This document shows positions 8,516 through 18,762 of a stretch of 64,000 nucleotides of DNA, one piece after another. This DNA comes from Vibrio tritonius (lineage in GTDB: Bacteria > Pseudomonadota > Gammaproteobacteria > Enterobacterales > Vibrionaceae): contig NZ_AP014636.1 in NCBI RefSeq assembly GCF_001547935.1, positions 1,054,001-1,118,000 of the forward strand, in the 5' to 3' direction. A program made the position numbers and the translations under genes. Position 1 is the stretch's first letter. Every line of letters begins with the position of its first letter. The notes under the pieces were generated by a model, which was not told where the DNA came from, searched no databases, and saw only the letters and a list, made by a program, of their open reading frames with translations.

Positions 8516-8570
8516 TATCGAAGTAACCTCAAGATGCCGAAACAGAATCTTGGGATCACTTAGGCATCAT
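8516..8570. repeat. Collapsed remnant of the 266-bp repeat family
   Basis: Positions 8521-8537 (AAGTAACCTCAAGATGC) match the inner 17 bases of the family's terminal repeat exactly. About 15 bp later a degenerate reverse copy is seen (GAATCTTGGGATCACTTAGG). It looks like a copy whose interior has been deleted. The rest of the gap 8426-8704 shows no gene. Confidence 0.5.
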
Positions 8571-8704
8571 ATAATAAGATTATCGTAATTTTGGTTTATG
8601 GGAACGATTCCAGCTCACAGATCCCTTGCGGATAAATGACAGATTCAATAGTGAGATAAGGCTTGTCTCTTAGAGATGAAGATCATCACAACCCCAAAGA
8701 GCCA

Positions 8705-11704
8705 TCAATCTTTGTTGCGATTGAAGTGCTGGGTCATAAATTGAGTCAACTGCTCAGCCGACATGGGTTTAGCGTATAGATATCCCTGGCATAGAGTAAA
8801 ACCTTCATCGAATAAAAAGTGATGTTGCTCTTGGGTTTCAACCCCTTCCGCTATCACTTCTAACCCAACAGCCTCACCTAACCTATGTATGGCACGTGTA
8901 ATCGCAACATCATTAGCATCCGTTGGCAGATCGTTTACAAAGGAACGATCCAGTTTAAGCTTGGTCACGGGTAAACGTTTTAGATAAGACAGTGAGGAAT
9001 ATCCGGTTCCGAAATCATCAATTGCAATACCAACACCAAGGTTTCGTAACTGATGCAAACGGGAAATAGCCAGCTCGCTTTCATGCATAACGAAACTCTC
9101 TGTTAGCTCAACTAAAATATGATTTGCTGGGCACTTAGTCTGTGCAAATATGCCGTTAGCAATGTTCACAAAGTCACTGTGCATGACCTGTTTACCGGAT
9201 ACATTGACCGACACAAAACCTACTGCGACCTCTTGCTCATACCAAGTAACCCACTGCTCACACGCACGTTTTAGAACCCATTCACCTAATGGGTGAATAA
9301 GTGCCCCTTCTTCTGCCAAAGGGATAAACTTCATCGGGGGAATCATCCCCTTGGTCGGATGATTCCAGCGCACCAATGCTTCAACACCAGCACAATCTCC
9401 CGTCATAATATCCAAAACTGGCTGATAGAAAAGCACCAGTTGGTTCTGCTCGATTGCAATACGTAAATCGGCCTGAAGCTCAGTTCTCTCCTGAATATGT
9501 TCCGACATTTCTTCTCGGTAAAAATGATACTGATTACGACCAAGTTCCTTTGACCGATACATGGCAAGATCAGCACGCTGAAGTAAGATATTGGCATCCA
9601 AACCATCGTTAGGAAAACAAGCAATGCCGACACTGGCAGAAATAAAGAAATCACCACGTCCAACATCAAATGGCTTCGCTAATTCCGCACAAATCGCAGT
9701 CGCAATTTTGCTGGCCTGTTTTTCACCGTCAACGCTACGTAGCAATAGCGCAAACTCATCACCACTATGACGACTTACAATATCATTCTCACTGACAACT
9801 GCCTGCATTCTTTCTGCAGCTTGGCAAAGCAATTTGTCTCCAACGGGATGACCATAGGTGTCGTTCACTTGTTTGAAATTATCAAGATCAACAAACAATA
9901 AAGCGAGAAACTGTTCATTCTGTTTTGCTTGGGATAAGAACTGCTCAAATTGTTCAAGAAAGAGAGTACGGTTAGGTAAATTGGTCAATACATCGTAATG
10001 GGCTAGATAGTGAATCCGTTTTTGGGCTTGGAGCTGTTCGCTGATGTCATACACCGTAGCGATAAAACGTTCTACTTGGCCATTGTGATTATAAATTGTG
10101 GTTAAACTGAGCCACAGTGGTGTATCAAATCCCTTGGTGTGGCGCTGCCAAATCTCGCCCTGCCAACGCCCTGTTTCTCGAGCAATATCCCACAGTTCAA
10201 GGTAAAATTCTTTACTGTGCTTTTCGGTTCTTAGCATGGCAATGCCCTTGCCTACTATATCCCGATTTTTATAGCCGAGAATCTGCTCAAACGCTGCGTT
10301 AATTTTTACCACTCGTCTTTCGGCATCGAGGATCATGACACCATCCATAGTGCTTGAAAATACGTTTGCTGCAAGGATCAATTCAGCATCAGCTTCTTTA
10401 CGTTTAGTAATATCCGCTATCGACACCACGGCATAATGCTGATCAGCTTCAACCAATGGAGCAAGAGCCACTTCCACAGGAAATTCACGACCTTGCTTAT
10501 CCAGCGCGTATAGATCTCGCCCCACCCCCATCATTCGAATACTAGGTTGAGTGGTATACTCTCCACGTAAGTGCACATGGTGGCTACGGTAGCGTTCAGG
10601 TAGCAACACTTCAACAGGCTGCTGCTCGATTTCATCTTGTCGATAGCCAAACACTTCCTCACTGCGTTTATTCGCTTTTACGATGAGACCATTCTCATCA
10701 ACCAATAAAATCGCCTCCGGCATGGTATCGATGATATTACTCACCCTAGCTTGGCTTTGTTCCAAGCTAAACTGCCCCTGTTTCAACGTTTCAATATCAG
10801 TAAAAGACCCCACCCATTTCGTCTGCTCATTTGGCACATCATCTAAGGGGGTAATCCGCGCGCTAAACCAATGATAGCCACCACTATGATCACGAATTTT
10901 GCATTCAATACCTGCCGATGCTTGTGGATTGTTCCAATGCTCAATAAACACCTGACGTTCTGGTTGGGCAATCGTTGCTAGCCAGTCACAACCATCACCA
11001 TCAAGAAAGCAGACTCCTGTATACGATTGCCATTGCTGACTGGCATAAATGCATTCACCGTGCGCATTAAACTCGAGCATTAACTGGGGAAGCGTTTCTG
11101 CAACTCTACGTAGACTACGTTCACTTATCTGTAGGTAATTTTCACTGGCAAGATAATGCTCAACAACAAGTCGTTGTCTCTCGAGTAGCAATTGCACAGC
11201 AGCATGTTCTTCTTGAGTAATGTCGATTAAAGAAAGTTGAAGCAGCAATGAAGCGATATCTTCCTTTGGTACCAGCGCATTGCCCCAAGTGGTGAGTACA
11301 TCGATATAATCTCGCTCTTGATGACACTGTAACTGAATAATTAAAGAACGCTCGTTAGGCAATACCAGCGATAAAGTAGGAAGCTGAGTTAATGATGGAC
11401 CTTGAGGGAAAACCTCGTTCGCATCAGCGGATAAAGTGATGGTCAATCCCGTGAGTGATTGTCTTTCTGCCGCAATGAGCCAAGGCGCATAGTGATGAGT
11501 GCACCACTTTTTGATCTCTGCTGTTTCAACCAGCAACAAAATAGCCAACTTGCCACTTTGCAGCAAAGTATCAATCAGATCTTGTTGCTCAGATGATGGT
11601 ACCGTGTCTAACCGTATCCACAGCTCATCACCAGCCTCTTGGGCTGAATTGGTTGTATGCTGTCCAGCGGTTGTTCTATTTAAAGCCAAAGGTATTTGCC
11701 TCAA
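8705..11704 (-). CDS. Triple-PAS GGDEF-EAL cyclic-di-GMP protein
   Basis: A 999-residue protein. Residues 1-195 form an unrecognised N-terminal region with no membrane segment. PAS domains lie at about 198-305, 320-435 and 442-555, the GGDEF domain at 565-730 and the EAL domain at 740-995. The phosphodiesterase part looks intact (EALVRW at 775-780, then DDFGTGYSSL, then GVET). The cyclase signature is SGDEF (647-651) instead of GGDEF, so cyclase activity is uncertain and the protein may act mainly as a phosphodiesterase. The apparent start is TTG at 11704 with only a weak upstream site, and no ATG occurs in frame until about residue 209. Confidence 0.9.
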   Translation of the reverse strand: MRQIPLALNRTTAGQHTTNSAQEAGDELWIRLDTVPSSEQQDLIDTLLQSGKLAILLLVETAEIKKWCTHHYAPWLIAAERQSLTGLTITLSADANEVFPQGPSLTQLPTLSLVLPNERSLIIQLQCHQERDYIDVLTTWGNALVPKEDIASLLLQLSLIDITQEEHAAVQLLLERQRLVVEHYLASENYLQISERSLRRVAETLPQLMLEFNAHGECIYASQQWQSYTGVCFLDGDGCDWLATIAQPERQVFIEHWNNPQASAGIECKIRDHSGGYHWFSARITPLDDVPNEQTKWVGSFTDIETLKQGQFSLEQSQARVSNIIDTMPEAILLVDENGLIVKANKRSEEVFGYRQDEIEQQPVEVLLPERYRSHHVHLRGEYTTQPSIRMMGVGRDLYALDKQGREFPVEVALAPLVEADQHYAVVSIADITKRKEADAELILAANVFSSTMDGVMILDAERRVVKINAAFEQILGYKNRDIVGKGIAMLRTEKHSKEFYLELWDIARETGRWQGEIWQRHTKGFDTPLWLSLTTIYNHNGQVERFIATVYDISEQLQAQKRIHYLAHYDVLTNLPNRTLFLEQFEQFLSQAKQNEQFLALLFVDLDNFKQVNDTYGHPVGDKLLCQAAERMQAVVSENDIVSRHSGDEFALLLRSVDGEKQASKIATAICAELAKPFDVGRGDFFISASVGIACFPNDGLDANILLQRADLAMYRSKELGRNQYHFYREEMSEHIQERTELQADLRIAIEQNQLVLFYQPVLDIMTGDCAGVEALVRWNHPTKGMIPPMKFIPLAEEGALIHPLGEWVLKRACEQWVTWYEQEVAVGFVSVNVSGKQVMHSDFVNIANGIFAQTKCPANHILVELTESFVMHESELAISRLHQLRNLGVGIAIDDFGTGYSSLSYLKRLPVTKLKLDRSFVNDLPTDANDVAITRAIHRLGEAVGLEVIAEGVETQEQHHFLFDEGFTLCQGYLYAKPMSAEQLTQFMTQHFNRNKD

Positions 11705-11921
11705 AGTCTCATTGTCTCGCTGACAATACTGTCTATATCACTACTCTAAGAGTATATGCAGTAGATAATTAACAGATGGGATTATTTGTAACAATAAAGC
11801 CCTGTTTTGTCGCTCTTTGTGATACTCGATACGTAGGTAATACAATACAAGGCACCATCACCACGTCAAACAGCACATCAACTATCGCAGAATAATGGCT
11901 TTAGATGATTAGGATTTACCC

Positions 11922-12848
11922 TTAATTTAGGCCACCTGTATAAAGAATAGAAAGTGTACTCATAATTGCCACCCCACTCATGATCGTCAAACTATTGGTA
12001 AATGCGGAAAGCTGCACATCGGCCTTTAACTTCATGGAATAAATTGGGGCGAGCGCACTGGCTGGAGCAAAAACCACCACAGAGAGGACTTGGCGAGTTA
12101 AGAGATCAAATGGCAACCAATAATACGCGGTTACCGAAAAGAGCACGCCCCAACACAAACGCAGTGCAGTTAAACCCAATGCGATTTTAAGCTGACTTAA
12201 CTCTACGTGAGGGTTAAATAGCAGCCCGAGCATAAACATTGCTAAAAATGGCGTTGCTGCGCCAATAGGAGTGAGTATTTGATTGACGGCGTGCGGCAAT
12301 TTCCAACCTAAAAATGCCAATATAAACATAATGATATAGGTAACAAATGGCACCGACTGTGACAAATTACGTACCACATCCTTCATGGTCATCCTTTCGC
12401 CATCGGCTTCCGGTAACAGATATTGAGTGAGAACATACGAACCACCCGTTACTAATAACGCGTTACCTGTGTCAAAAATGGTGGCTAACACGCCACCCTC
12501 ATTACCGAAATAAAGCTGAATAAACGGCAGCGCAAAACACCCTATATTAAACCCACTGATATTGAGCATCACTACGGCGCGACTGTAGTTGGCCATTTTG
12601 GTCGTCATTCGGTAGATCACCAAAATGGGCAATAAACTGGCAACAAAGCCGAACATGCATACCTGCAGTAGGTTTTCCGTTGAACGTAGTGAGGCAAAGG
12701 TAACGATGATGGTGCAAGGAAGCGCAAGGTTCATCAGTAGCTTATTCACTACCCGGCTTTCATCAGGCTGAATAAAACCAACCTTTTTAAGGGTAAACGC
12801 TAAAGCCATGATAAAGACAAACGATAATGGGCCGAGAAACTGGTTCAT
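11922..12848 (-). CDS. AEC family transporter
   Basis: A 308-residue membrane protein of the auxin-efflux-carrier (AEC/PIN-like) family with about ten hydrophobic segments. Typical blocks are the N-terminal LSFVFIMALAFTLKKVGF, NIGCFALPF and the late LSVVVFAPASALAPIYSMKL region. Bacterial members move malate, malonate or other small organic anions. The substrate here is unknown. It is a single gene with no partner. Confidence 0.85.
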   Translation of the reverse strand: MNQFLGPLSFVFIMALAFTLKKVGFIQPDESRVVNKLLMNLALPCTIIVTFASLRSTENLLQVCMFGFVASLLPILVIYRMTTKMANYSRAVVMLNISGFNIGCFALPFIQLYFGNEGGVLATIFDTGNALLVTGGSYVLTQYLLPEADGERMTMKDVVRNLSQSVPFVTYIIMFILAFLGWKLPHAVNQILTPIGAATPFLAMFMLGLLFNPHVELSQLKIALGLTALRLCWGVLFSVTAYYWLPFDLLTRQVLSVVVFAPASALAPIYSMKLKADVQLSAFTNSLTIMSGVAIMSTLSILYTGGLN

Positions 12849-13546
12849 AGTGAAGACTCAATATTGGGTAATTAAAAAGGCGAGGCAGCAATTATTCTAT
12901 CGATTCAATAAGATAAAATTTGCCACTCAGCTCGAATTTTAATCACTTCACACTTTAACCACGGCTGCTTTGCTATGCCCAAAACAGCATTTCACCACCA
13001 GCATGACGATGCGTGCTTTGTAGTCCCCACTGGCCCGAGGGAAGACAAAGATCAAGATAAGCTAAGATCCATTTCATAACACATTCCTTGTGTAACATGG
13101 GATTACTACGGTGTAAGAACCGTCGGTATCCGCTTATTTCTAGCTAACTTAGTTAGCCCCAAACGGCAAAGGTAAAATATCGATGCGGTTAATCCTTTAA
13201 CCGACTGATCGTGTGCCTCAAGCTGTATTTGTGCCAAACCAGCGCCAATGGCCTGAGAAACACATCTTTTATCACTCTACCTCAAGCCCTTCAGGATTAA
13301 ATTTTTAAATCGCGGATGAAAACAGGCCGTACACTGTAACCCTCTAACAAGCCTGCTCATTGCAGAATCAAACACTAACCAACGGTGATCTCAAGCAACA
13401 AGCTCATGTTCTTCTATGCTTGTTGAGACAAACCCATTAAACATTCCAGAAACTTAAATTTATTTTCGGTGCAACTGTAATACCTAACGCGTTGTCTACG
13501 ACTAATAGGCAATAGCTGCACAAACCTCAATTCAATAAGGGACATT
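12849..13546. other. 700-bp gap without a recognised gene
   Basis: No convincing gene is seen. On the minus strand two short frames follow one another: one of about 50 codons ending near 13112, with no usable start, and a 34-codon ATG frame at 12973-13077 behind AAGGAA. They could be decayed gene pieces, but I recognise neither. The right end should hold the msrP promoter, although no motif stands out. Confidence 0.4.
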
Positions 13547-14557
13547 ATGAACAAGCGTTATCAGCCCAGCGTGAAACTAACAGAAAACGATGTCACTGAT
13601 GAAGATGTCTATCTGCAACGCAGGAAGGTATTAAAATCCCTTGGCTTTATTGGCCTTGGTAGTTTGCTGCCCAATAGCAGCCAAGCATTTAACCTATTTG
13701 GTAGCAAGGAAGAAACGCCTACCCGCACATTTGTGACTCAGCCTCTGAGTTTTGCTAAACCTGAAAAATACGCATCTCAAGAAACGCAAACCCCTTATGA
13801 AAAGGTCACTAGCTACAATAATTACTATGAATTTGGCACCAGCAAAGAGGATCCAGCCAAACTGGCGCAAGAATTTAAAGTCGAACCTTGGACGCTCACC
13901 ATTGATGGCTTGGTCAATAAACCGATAACACTCAGTTATGACGACTTAACCCAACGCTTTTCCCTTGAGGAACGCATTTATCGCTTACGCTGTGTTGAAG
14001 CATGGTCGATGGTGATTCCGTGGATTGGCTTTCCGTTAAGTGAATTAATTAAGCAAGCAGCCCCCCTTTCTTCGGCCAAATACGTGGCCTTTGAAACCCT
14101 GTTCGACCCCAAACAGATGCCCGGACAAGCTAGCCGATTTGTTGGTGGTGGTTTAGATTACCCCTACGTTGAAGGGCTTACGCTTGCAGAAGCCATGCAT
14201 CCCTTAACTCTGATGAGCGTGGGTCTGTACGGCAAAACCTTAATGCCACAAAACGGCGCCCCAATTCGCCTTGTTGTGCCTTGGAAATACGGGTTTAAGA
14301 ACATCAAATCCATCGTACGTATTCGCTTAACCGACAAGCAACCGCGCTCTACTTGGAATGAGTTAGCACCTCATGAATACGGCTTTTACGCGAACGTTAA
14401 TCCAAATGTCGACCACCCACGTTGGAGCCAAAAAACCGAAAGACGCATTACCGCAGGTGGCTTACTCTCAACCAAACGCATCAACACACAGCTTTTTAAT
14501 GGCTATAGCGAAGTCGCAAGCTTGTATAGCAATCTCGATTTAAGGAAATTCTATTAA
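13547..14557 (+). CDS. msrP: Periplasmic methionine sulfoxide reductase, molybdopterin catalytic subunit
   Basis: A 336-residue YedY/MsrP protein that reduces methionine sulfoxide in oxidised periplasmic proteins. A twin-arginine signal is at residues 25-42 ([18 protein letters not shown]), as needed for a folded molybdopterin protein. The molybdenum-ligating cysteine is C149 in [15 protein letters not shown], followed by the family blocks [25 protein letters not shown] and the ending SNLDLRKFY. It is followed after 1 nt by msrQ, its membrane electron donor. The start is supported by AAGGGAC. Confidence 0.96.
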   Translation: MNKRYQPSVKLTENDVTDEDVYLQRRKVLKSLGFIGLGSLLPNSSQAFNLFGSKEETPTRTFVTQPLSFAKPEKYASQETQTPYEKVTSYNNYYEFGTSKEDPAKLAQEFKVEPWTLTIDGLVNKPITLSYDDLTQRFSLEERIYRLRCVEAWSMVIPWIGFPLSELIKQAAPLSSAKYVAFETLFDPKQMPGQASRFVGGGLDYPYVEGLTLAEAMHPLTLMSVGLYGKTLMPQNGAPIRLVVPWKYGFKNIKSIVRIRLTDKQPRSTWNELAPHEYGFYANVNPNVDHPRWSQKTERRITAGGLLSTKRINTQLFNGYSEVASLYSNLDLRKFY

Positions 14558-14558
14558 C

Positions 14559-15185
14559 ATGGCAATGCGTTGGACCATAAAGCTCACTCCATGGCAAAGA
14601 ATCATAATCAAGAGCCTAATTCATCTGGTGGCAAGTGGCTGGCTAATGTTGACATTTTGGCTAGGCGTTCAAGATCAACTAGGCGCAGATCCCGTCGCAG
14701 GCTTGTTGCATTTTACTGGCTTTGGCGCGATAAACTTACTGCTTATCACCCTATTAATCTCACCACTAAGCCGTTATTTCGGCGGCGAACTCATGCGCTT
14801 TCGCCGCTTAGTGGGCATCTACACCTTTGTCTACGCTCTGGGGCATTTTCTCACTTTCGCCATTTTTATTCTGGGTCTCGACCTTAACCAGCTTGGCGCG
14901 ACCATTGTAGAGCGCCCCTACATCACCATCGGCTTTGCTGCGCTGCTTATTTTACTCGCCCTCACCATTACCTCCCCAAACGCCCTACGCCGCAAACTCG
15001 GTCGCCGCTGGCAAACACTGCATAACCTCATTTACCCAGCACTGTTCCTGATGCTATGGCACTATACTTGGTCTGAAAAAACCGCCTGGGGCACACCGGT
15101 TTATTATTGGGCGGGAGCGCTGGGTGTTGTATTAATAAAAACCCATATGAAATGGAAAGGTTGGTTATCTTTTCGCCGTAAATAG
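14559..15185 (+). CDS. msrQ: MsrP heme-binding membrane subunit
   Basis: A 208-residue integral membrane protein of the YedZ/MsrQ family with about six transmembrane helices. It carries b-type heme and passes electrons from the quinone pool or a flavin reductase to MsrP. Conserved pieces include GALH-type histidines in ALGHFLTFAIF and LHNLIYPALFLMLWHYTW, and the RRKLGRRWQTLHNL loop. It begins 1 nt after the msrP stop codon, as in other msrPQ operons. Confidence 0.95.
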   Translation: MAMRWTIKLTPWQRIIIKSLIHLVASGWLMLTFWLGVQDQLGADPVAGLLHFTGFGAINLLLITLLISPLSRYFGGELMRFRRLVGIYTFVYALGHFLTFAIFILGLDLNQLGATIVERPYITIGFAALLILLALTITSPNALRRKLGRRWQTLHNLIYPALFLMLWHYTWSEKTAWGTPVYYWAGALGVVLIKTHMKWKGWLSFRRK

Positions 15186-15406
15186 CAATGCATAACCAGC
15201 AATAAACAAGCGGTATCGAGTACAAATTAGCAGGACATCACACTTCGTCGTCATTAAAAATATTAACATCATTTTAGTTAATATAATTTATTGATTTTAT
15301 GAATAAATATATTCACTTCTACCTTACCATTCTCCTTATCGCCTATTGTTTTCTTTAGTGTGAACGCTCTCAACGTTAACCCCTGCGTGCGCCGTTATAG
15401 TGCAAT

Positions 15407-16675
15407 ATGGTTATTCCGCTATATTCAACACTCGTGACTCGCATAATGAACGCTCAATATAAACTCCAGCAATACTTGAATATTGATAGGCTGCAAACAC
15501 TTCAAGACAATTTCAGTAAGTCGATGATGGTGGCTCTGGTGGTGGTTGATGCAGATGGCGTGCCGGTCACGCAACCAAGTGGCTTTTGTGAATATTGCGA
15601 GTACGCAAGACAAGACCCTAAGCAGAAACATCAGTGCTATCAGAGCGATTCAGCCGGTGGAAAACTTGCTATGCAGTCAGGCAAACCCGCGGTTTATCGC
15701 TGTTATTGTGGCTTTGTCGAGTGTGCTGTTCCCATTATGATCAATGGTCGTTATCTTGGCGCATTTATCTCAGGCCAAGTAAAAATTGATAAGACGGATG
15801 ATAATCATCCTGTCCCTTATATTCTCAGTCAAAATAAAAACATCGCTAACGATGAACGCTATATTGCACTCTTTAATAAAGCTCAAAGCATGCCCTACGA
15901 TAGATTTGAGTCTATCGCGTACACGTTGTTTAATGTTGCCTCTTATCTCGTAGAACAAGCTCACAATACTTATATTCAAAGTGAGCTAAGACGCAAAGAA
16001 ATTGAACTTACGGATGAATTGCGTAAAAGAATGGAAATAGAACGTTCTTTACATGAAGCCGAGTTTAAGGCGTTGTCCTATCAAATTAATCCACATTTTC
16101 TTTTTAATGTATTAAACACCATTGGCCGACTTGCCTTTTTAGAAGAAGCACAGCGTACCGAAACCATGGTGCACGATTTTGCCGATATGATGCGTTATTT
16201 ACTAAGAAAGAATAATCAGGGGTTAATCACGCTAAAACAAGAAATAAATTATGTGAAGAATTACATGTCCATTCAAACGGTGCGCATGGGTAATCGCTTT
16301 ACCTATTCTATTGATATACCGGATCGTTACTTAAACGTGGTGTGTCCTTTTTTAGTGCTACAACCCTTGGTCGAAAATTTCTTTAATTACGTGGTCGAAC
16401 CGAGAGAAATTGTCAGTGAATTATCGATAAAAGCAATCGATGACGGAGAGAACGTAATTATTGAACTGAAAGATAACGGTGACGGAATCTCACCAGAGAA
16501 TATCGACCTCATATTGTCTGGCGAGCGTAATCAACAAAAAGGCGGCATCGGCATTTTTAATATCATTAACCGCATGAAATTACTGTTTGGCGATCATTAT
16601 AAGCTGGAATTATCCAGCCCTTACCAACCCATGAAGGGCACCACCATTCGCTTACGCTTTCCGATGCAGCAATAG
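15407..16675 (+). CDS. PocR-domain sensor histidine kinase (LytS/YesM type)
   Basis: A 422-residue cytoplasmic sensor with no membrane segment. Residues about 18-185 form a PocR-type ligand domain with six cysteines (C61, C64, C77, C99, C101, C106) that could hold a metal or iron-sulfur centre. A coiled linker (190-220) leads to a His_kinase domain with the phosphoacceptor H230 in [16 protein letters not shown], and then a C-terminal ATPase domain ([31 protein letters not shown]). PocR domains are known from regulators of propanediol use, so a diol or related ligand is a reasonable guess. The next gene, 30 bp on, is its response regulator. ATG 15446 is an alternative start. Confidence 0.88.
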   Translation: MVIPLYSTLVTRIMNAQYKLQQYLNIDRLQTLQDNFSKSMMVALVVVDADGVPVTQPSGFCEYCEYARQDPKQKHQCYQSDSAGGKLAMQSGKPAVYRCYCGFVECAVPIMINGRYLGAFISGQVKIDKTDDNHPVPYILSQNKNIANDERYIALFNKAQSMPYDRFESIAYTLFNVASYLVEQAHNTYIQSELRRKEIELTDELRKRMEIERSLHEAEFKALSYQINPHFLFNVLNTIGRLAFLEEAQRTETMVHDFADMMRYLLRKNNQGLITLKQEINYVKNYMSIQTVRMGNRFTYSIDIPDRYLNVVCPFLVLQPLVENFFNYVVEPREIVSELSIKAIDDGENVIIELKDNGDGISPENIDLILSGERNQQKGGIGIFNIINRMKLLFGDHYKLELSSPYQPMKGTTIRLRFPMQQ

Positions 16676-16705
16676 GCTGCATACAATCTAATCACGAGAC
16701 GCATT

Positions 16706-17788
16706 ATGTACAACATTGTTATTGTGGAAGATGAACCCATCGAACTTGAATCGCTCAACCGCATTGTTTCTCAATGTGTGGATAATGTTGTACTCCATGA
16801 GGCATCAACTGGAAAACAAGCCATAGCGCTTATTGACTCATTAAAGCAGATCGACATGATGCTGGTAGATATCAATATTCCGCTGCCCAACGGCAAAGAG
16901 GTGATTGAGTATCTCAAAGCAAAAAACAACACCACCAAAGTCGTGGTCACCAGTGCTAATGACGATTTTGATATGTTACGCAGCATGTTGAGCTTACATG
17001 TCGAAGATTATCTATTAAAACCGGTGAAAAAAGCCACGCTCACCGAGACCATCAACCGCACATTAGGTGTCGATAGACAAACCATGTCGGCATCACGCGC
17101 CATGAAACAGAACATTACCGATCTATTAGATCATGCGCAATGCGCCCAATGGCATGATTACCTTTTAAAGCAGGTCAATCAAGCGTTCCAACAGGCTCAA
17201 GCAGGTACGGATGCAAGCCTTCAGCTCAAAGAGCTTTTCGATACTATCCGCATTCACCTTGCTCGCCCGAATGACCAATATGCCACGGTACACACTAAGC
17301 TCAATAGCCTTGCCCAAGAGGTAGAGCGTTATGGGCTGACCCCATCACTGTATGCTCATCTTATTCTTTCGTTGCTTAGGTTAAGCCACGAGATTTTTTC
17401 GATGACACCGATAACAGCAAAACCGCATTCGAGCCATCAAGCGTTTTTGCAACGAGCAACACTGCACATTGAACGCCATATTCTCGAAAAACTCACGTTA
17501 GACGATATTGCAAAACACGCCTTTGTCAGTGCGTGCTACCTAAGTCGAGGATTCAAAAACCAGTGCGGCGTTGGAGTGTCAAACTACATCACTCAACGCA
17601 AAATCATGATTGCGTGCGGGCTGTTACAGTACAGCGACCTCAACATGAACACCATTGCTTTAGAACTGGCGTGGCAAGACGCCAACTATTTCTGTCGTGT
17701 GTTTAAAAAAACGGTTGGCATGACACCGTCTGCCTACCGACAACACCACGCCTTACCACAACGTTCAGCCGCAATCGTCACTGGTTAA
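16706..17788 (+). CDS. YesN-type response regulator with AraC DNA-binding domain
   Basis: A 360-residue response regulator. The receiver domain (1-120) has acidic residues E8-D9-E10, the phosphoacceptor D55 (MMLVDINIP) and K105 in LLKPVKKA. A helical middle region (about 130-245) precedes an AraC-type double helix-turn-helix (about 255-350: LTLDDIAKHAFVSACYLSRGF, then WQDANYFCRVFKKTVGMTPSAYR). It pairs with the PocR kinase just upstream. Its stop codon overlaps that of the convergent activase gene by a few bases, which points to control of the glycyl-radical operon. The target sites are not identified. Confidence 0.9.
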   Translation: MYNIVIVEDEPIELESLNRIVSQCVDNVVLHEASTGKQAIALIDSLKQIDMMLVDINIPLPNGKEVIEYLKAKNNTTKVVVTSANDDFDMLRSMLSLHVEDYLLKPVKKATLTETINRTLGVDRQTMSASRAMKQNITDLLDHAQCAQWHDYLLKQVNQAFQQAQAGTDASLQLKELFDTIRIHLARPNDQYATVHTKLNSLAQEVERYGLTPSLYAHLILSLLRLSHEIFSMTPITAKPHSSHQAFLQRATLHIERHILEKLTLDDIAKHAFVSACYLSRGFKNQCGVGVSNYITQRKIMIACGLLQYSDLNMNTIALELAWQDANYFCRVFKKTVGMTPSAYRQHHALPQRSAAIVTG

Positions 17789-18702
17789 CCACCGATTTGA
17801 CATTCGAAACCTTGCGCTTCTACTGTTGCTTTAAGCTGCTCCATTTTCTCTTCGCTAACTGGCGCTGTCTCTCCCATTGGGTAAATACGCCCCAGCAGCG
17901 CGTATTTGTTCTCACCATAGGTGTGATAAGGCAACAAGTGCAACGACTCAACGCCACGCAATAACTTAGCAAACTCGGTAATGGCTTGGATCTCTTCAAC
18001 GTTATCATTTACGCCTGGGATCACTGGCACTCGCACCACCAGCTGAGTGATTTGCGCAATACGCAGCAAATTTTCCAAAATGATGCGATTATCGACGCCA
18101 GTGTGCTCTCGATGAATAAAGGGATTGATCGCTTTGATGTCGGTCAGCGCCACATCAATAAAGGGAAAAATCTCTCTAATCACTCGTTTCGGTGCATAAG
18201 CCGATGTTTCTATCGCCGTATGCCACCCTTTCTCTTTGCACGCTTTAAGCAATTCGCGCGCAAATTCCGGCTGGGCTAGCGGCTCTCCACCAGACAGCGT
18301 GACACCCCCACCCGCACGGCGAAACAGGTTTTCTTCTTTTTTCAGTTCATCAACCACTTGCGCCACACTCATCCGTGTACCTTTCATTTCTAATGCTTGG
18401 GTTGGACAGGCGGCAACGCATTCGCCACATTGGTGACATTTATCACGATCAATAAAATACCGGTTGGCAAACGACAACGCTTGATGGGGACACACCACCT
18501 CACACTTACCGCAATGCACACAACGTAGGCTATTGAACATCAGTTCAGGTTTGAGACGTTGCGATTCTGGGTTGCTGCACCATTTACACGATAGCGGACA
18601 TCCTTTGAAAAAAGGAATAGTCCGAATTCCCGGTCCATCATGGATCGAATAGCGTTGAATATTGAACAGAGTCCCTTCGGCATGGTAATTCACTTCATTC
18701 AT
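17785..18702 (-). CDS. Glycyl-radical enzyme activating protein (radical SAM)
   Basis: A 305-residue radical-SAM activase that installs the glycyl radical on the dehydratase encoded just upstream. The SAM cluster motif Cx3Cx2C is in FKGCPLSCKWCSN. Two ferredoxin-type 4Fe-4S motifs follow (CVHCGKCEVVCP and CHQCGECVAACP). Then come GGGVTLSGGEPLAQPEF and the VTDIKAIN-like ALTDIKAINPFIHR. This three-cluster layout is that of glycerol/propanediol/choline-type activases, not of the shorter PflA. It is separated from the dehydratase gene by 60 bp containing an intrinsic terminator. Its 3' end overlaps the convergent regulator gene. Confidence 0.94.
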   Translation of the reverse strand: MNEVNYHAEGTLFNIQRYSIHDGPGIRTIPFFKGCPLSCKWCSNPESQRLKPELMFNSLRCVHCGKCEVVCPHQALSFANRYFIDRDKCHQCGECVAACPTQALEMKGTRMSVAQVVDELKKEENLFRRAGGGVTLSGGEPLAQPEFARELLKACKEKGWHTAIETSAYAPKRVIREIFPFIDVALTDIKAINPFIHREHTGVDNRIILENLLRIAQITQLVVRVPVIPGVNDNVEEIQAITEFAKLLRGVESLHLLPYHTYGENKYALLGRIYPMGETAPVSEEKMEQLKATVEAQGFECQIGG

Positions 18703-18719
18703 CTAGCAGCTCTCATGAC

Positions 18720-18747
18720 AAAAAAACAGGCCGCACCAAGGCGGCCT
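18720..18747 (-). terminator. Intrinsic terminator inside the dehydratase-activase operon
   Basis: On the minus strand the stem AGGCCGC / GCGGCCT with a 6-nt loop is followed by GTTTTTTT. It lies directly after the dehydratase stop codon and before the activase start, so most transcripts should end here and only read-through would express the activase. Confidence 0.85.
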
Positions 18748-18762
18748 TAAACGGACTCAAGG

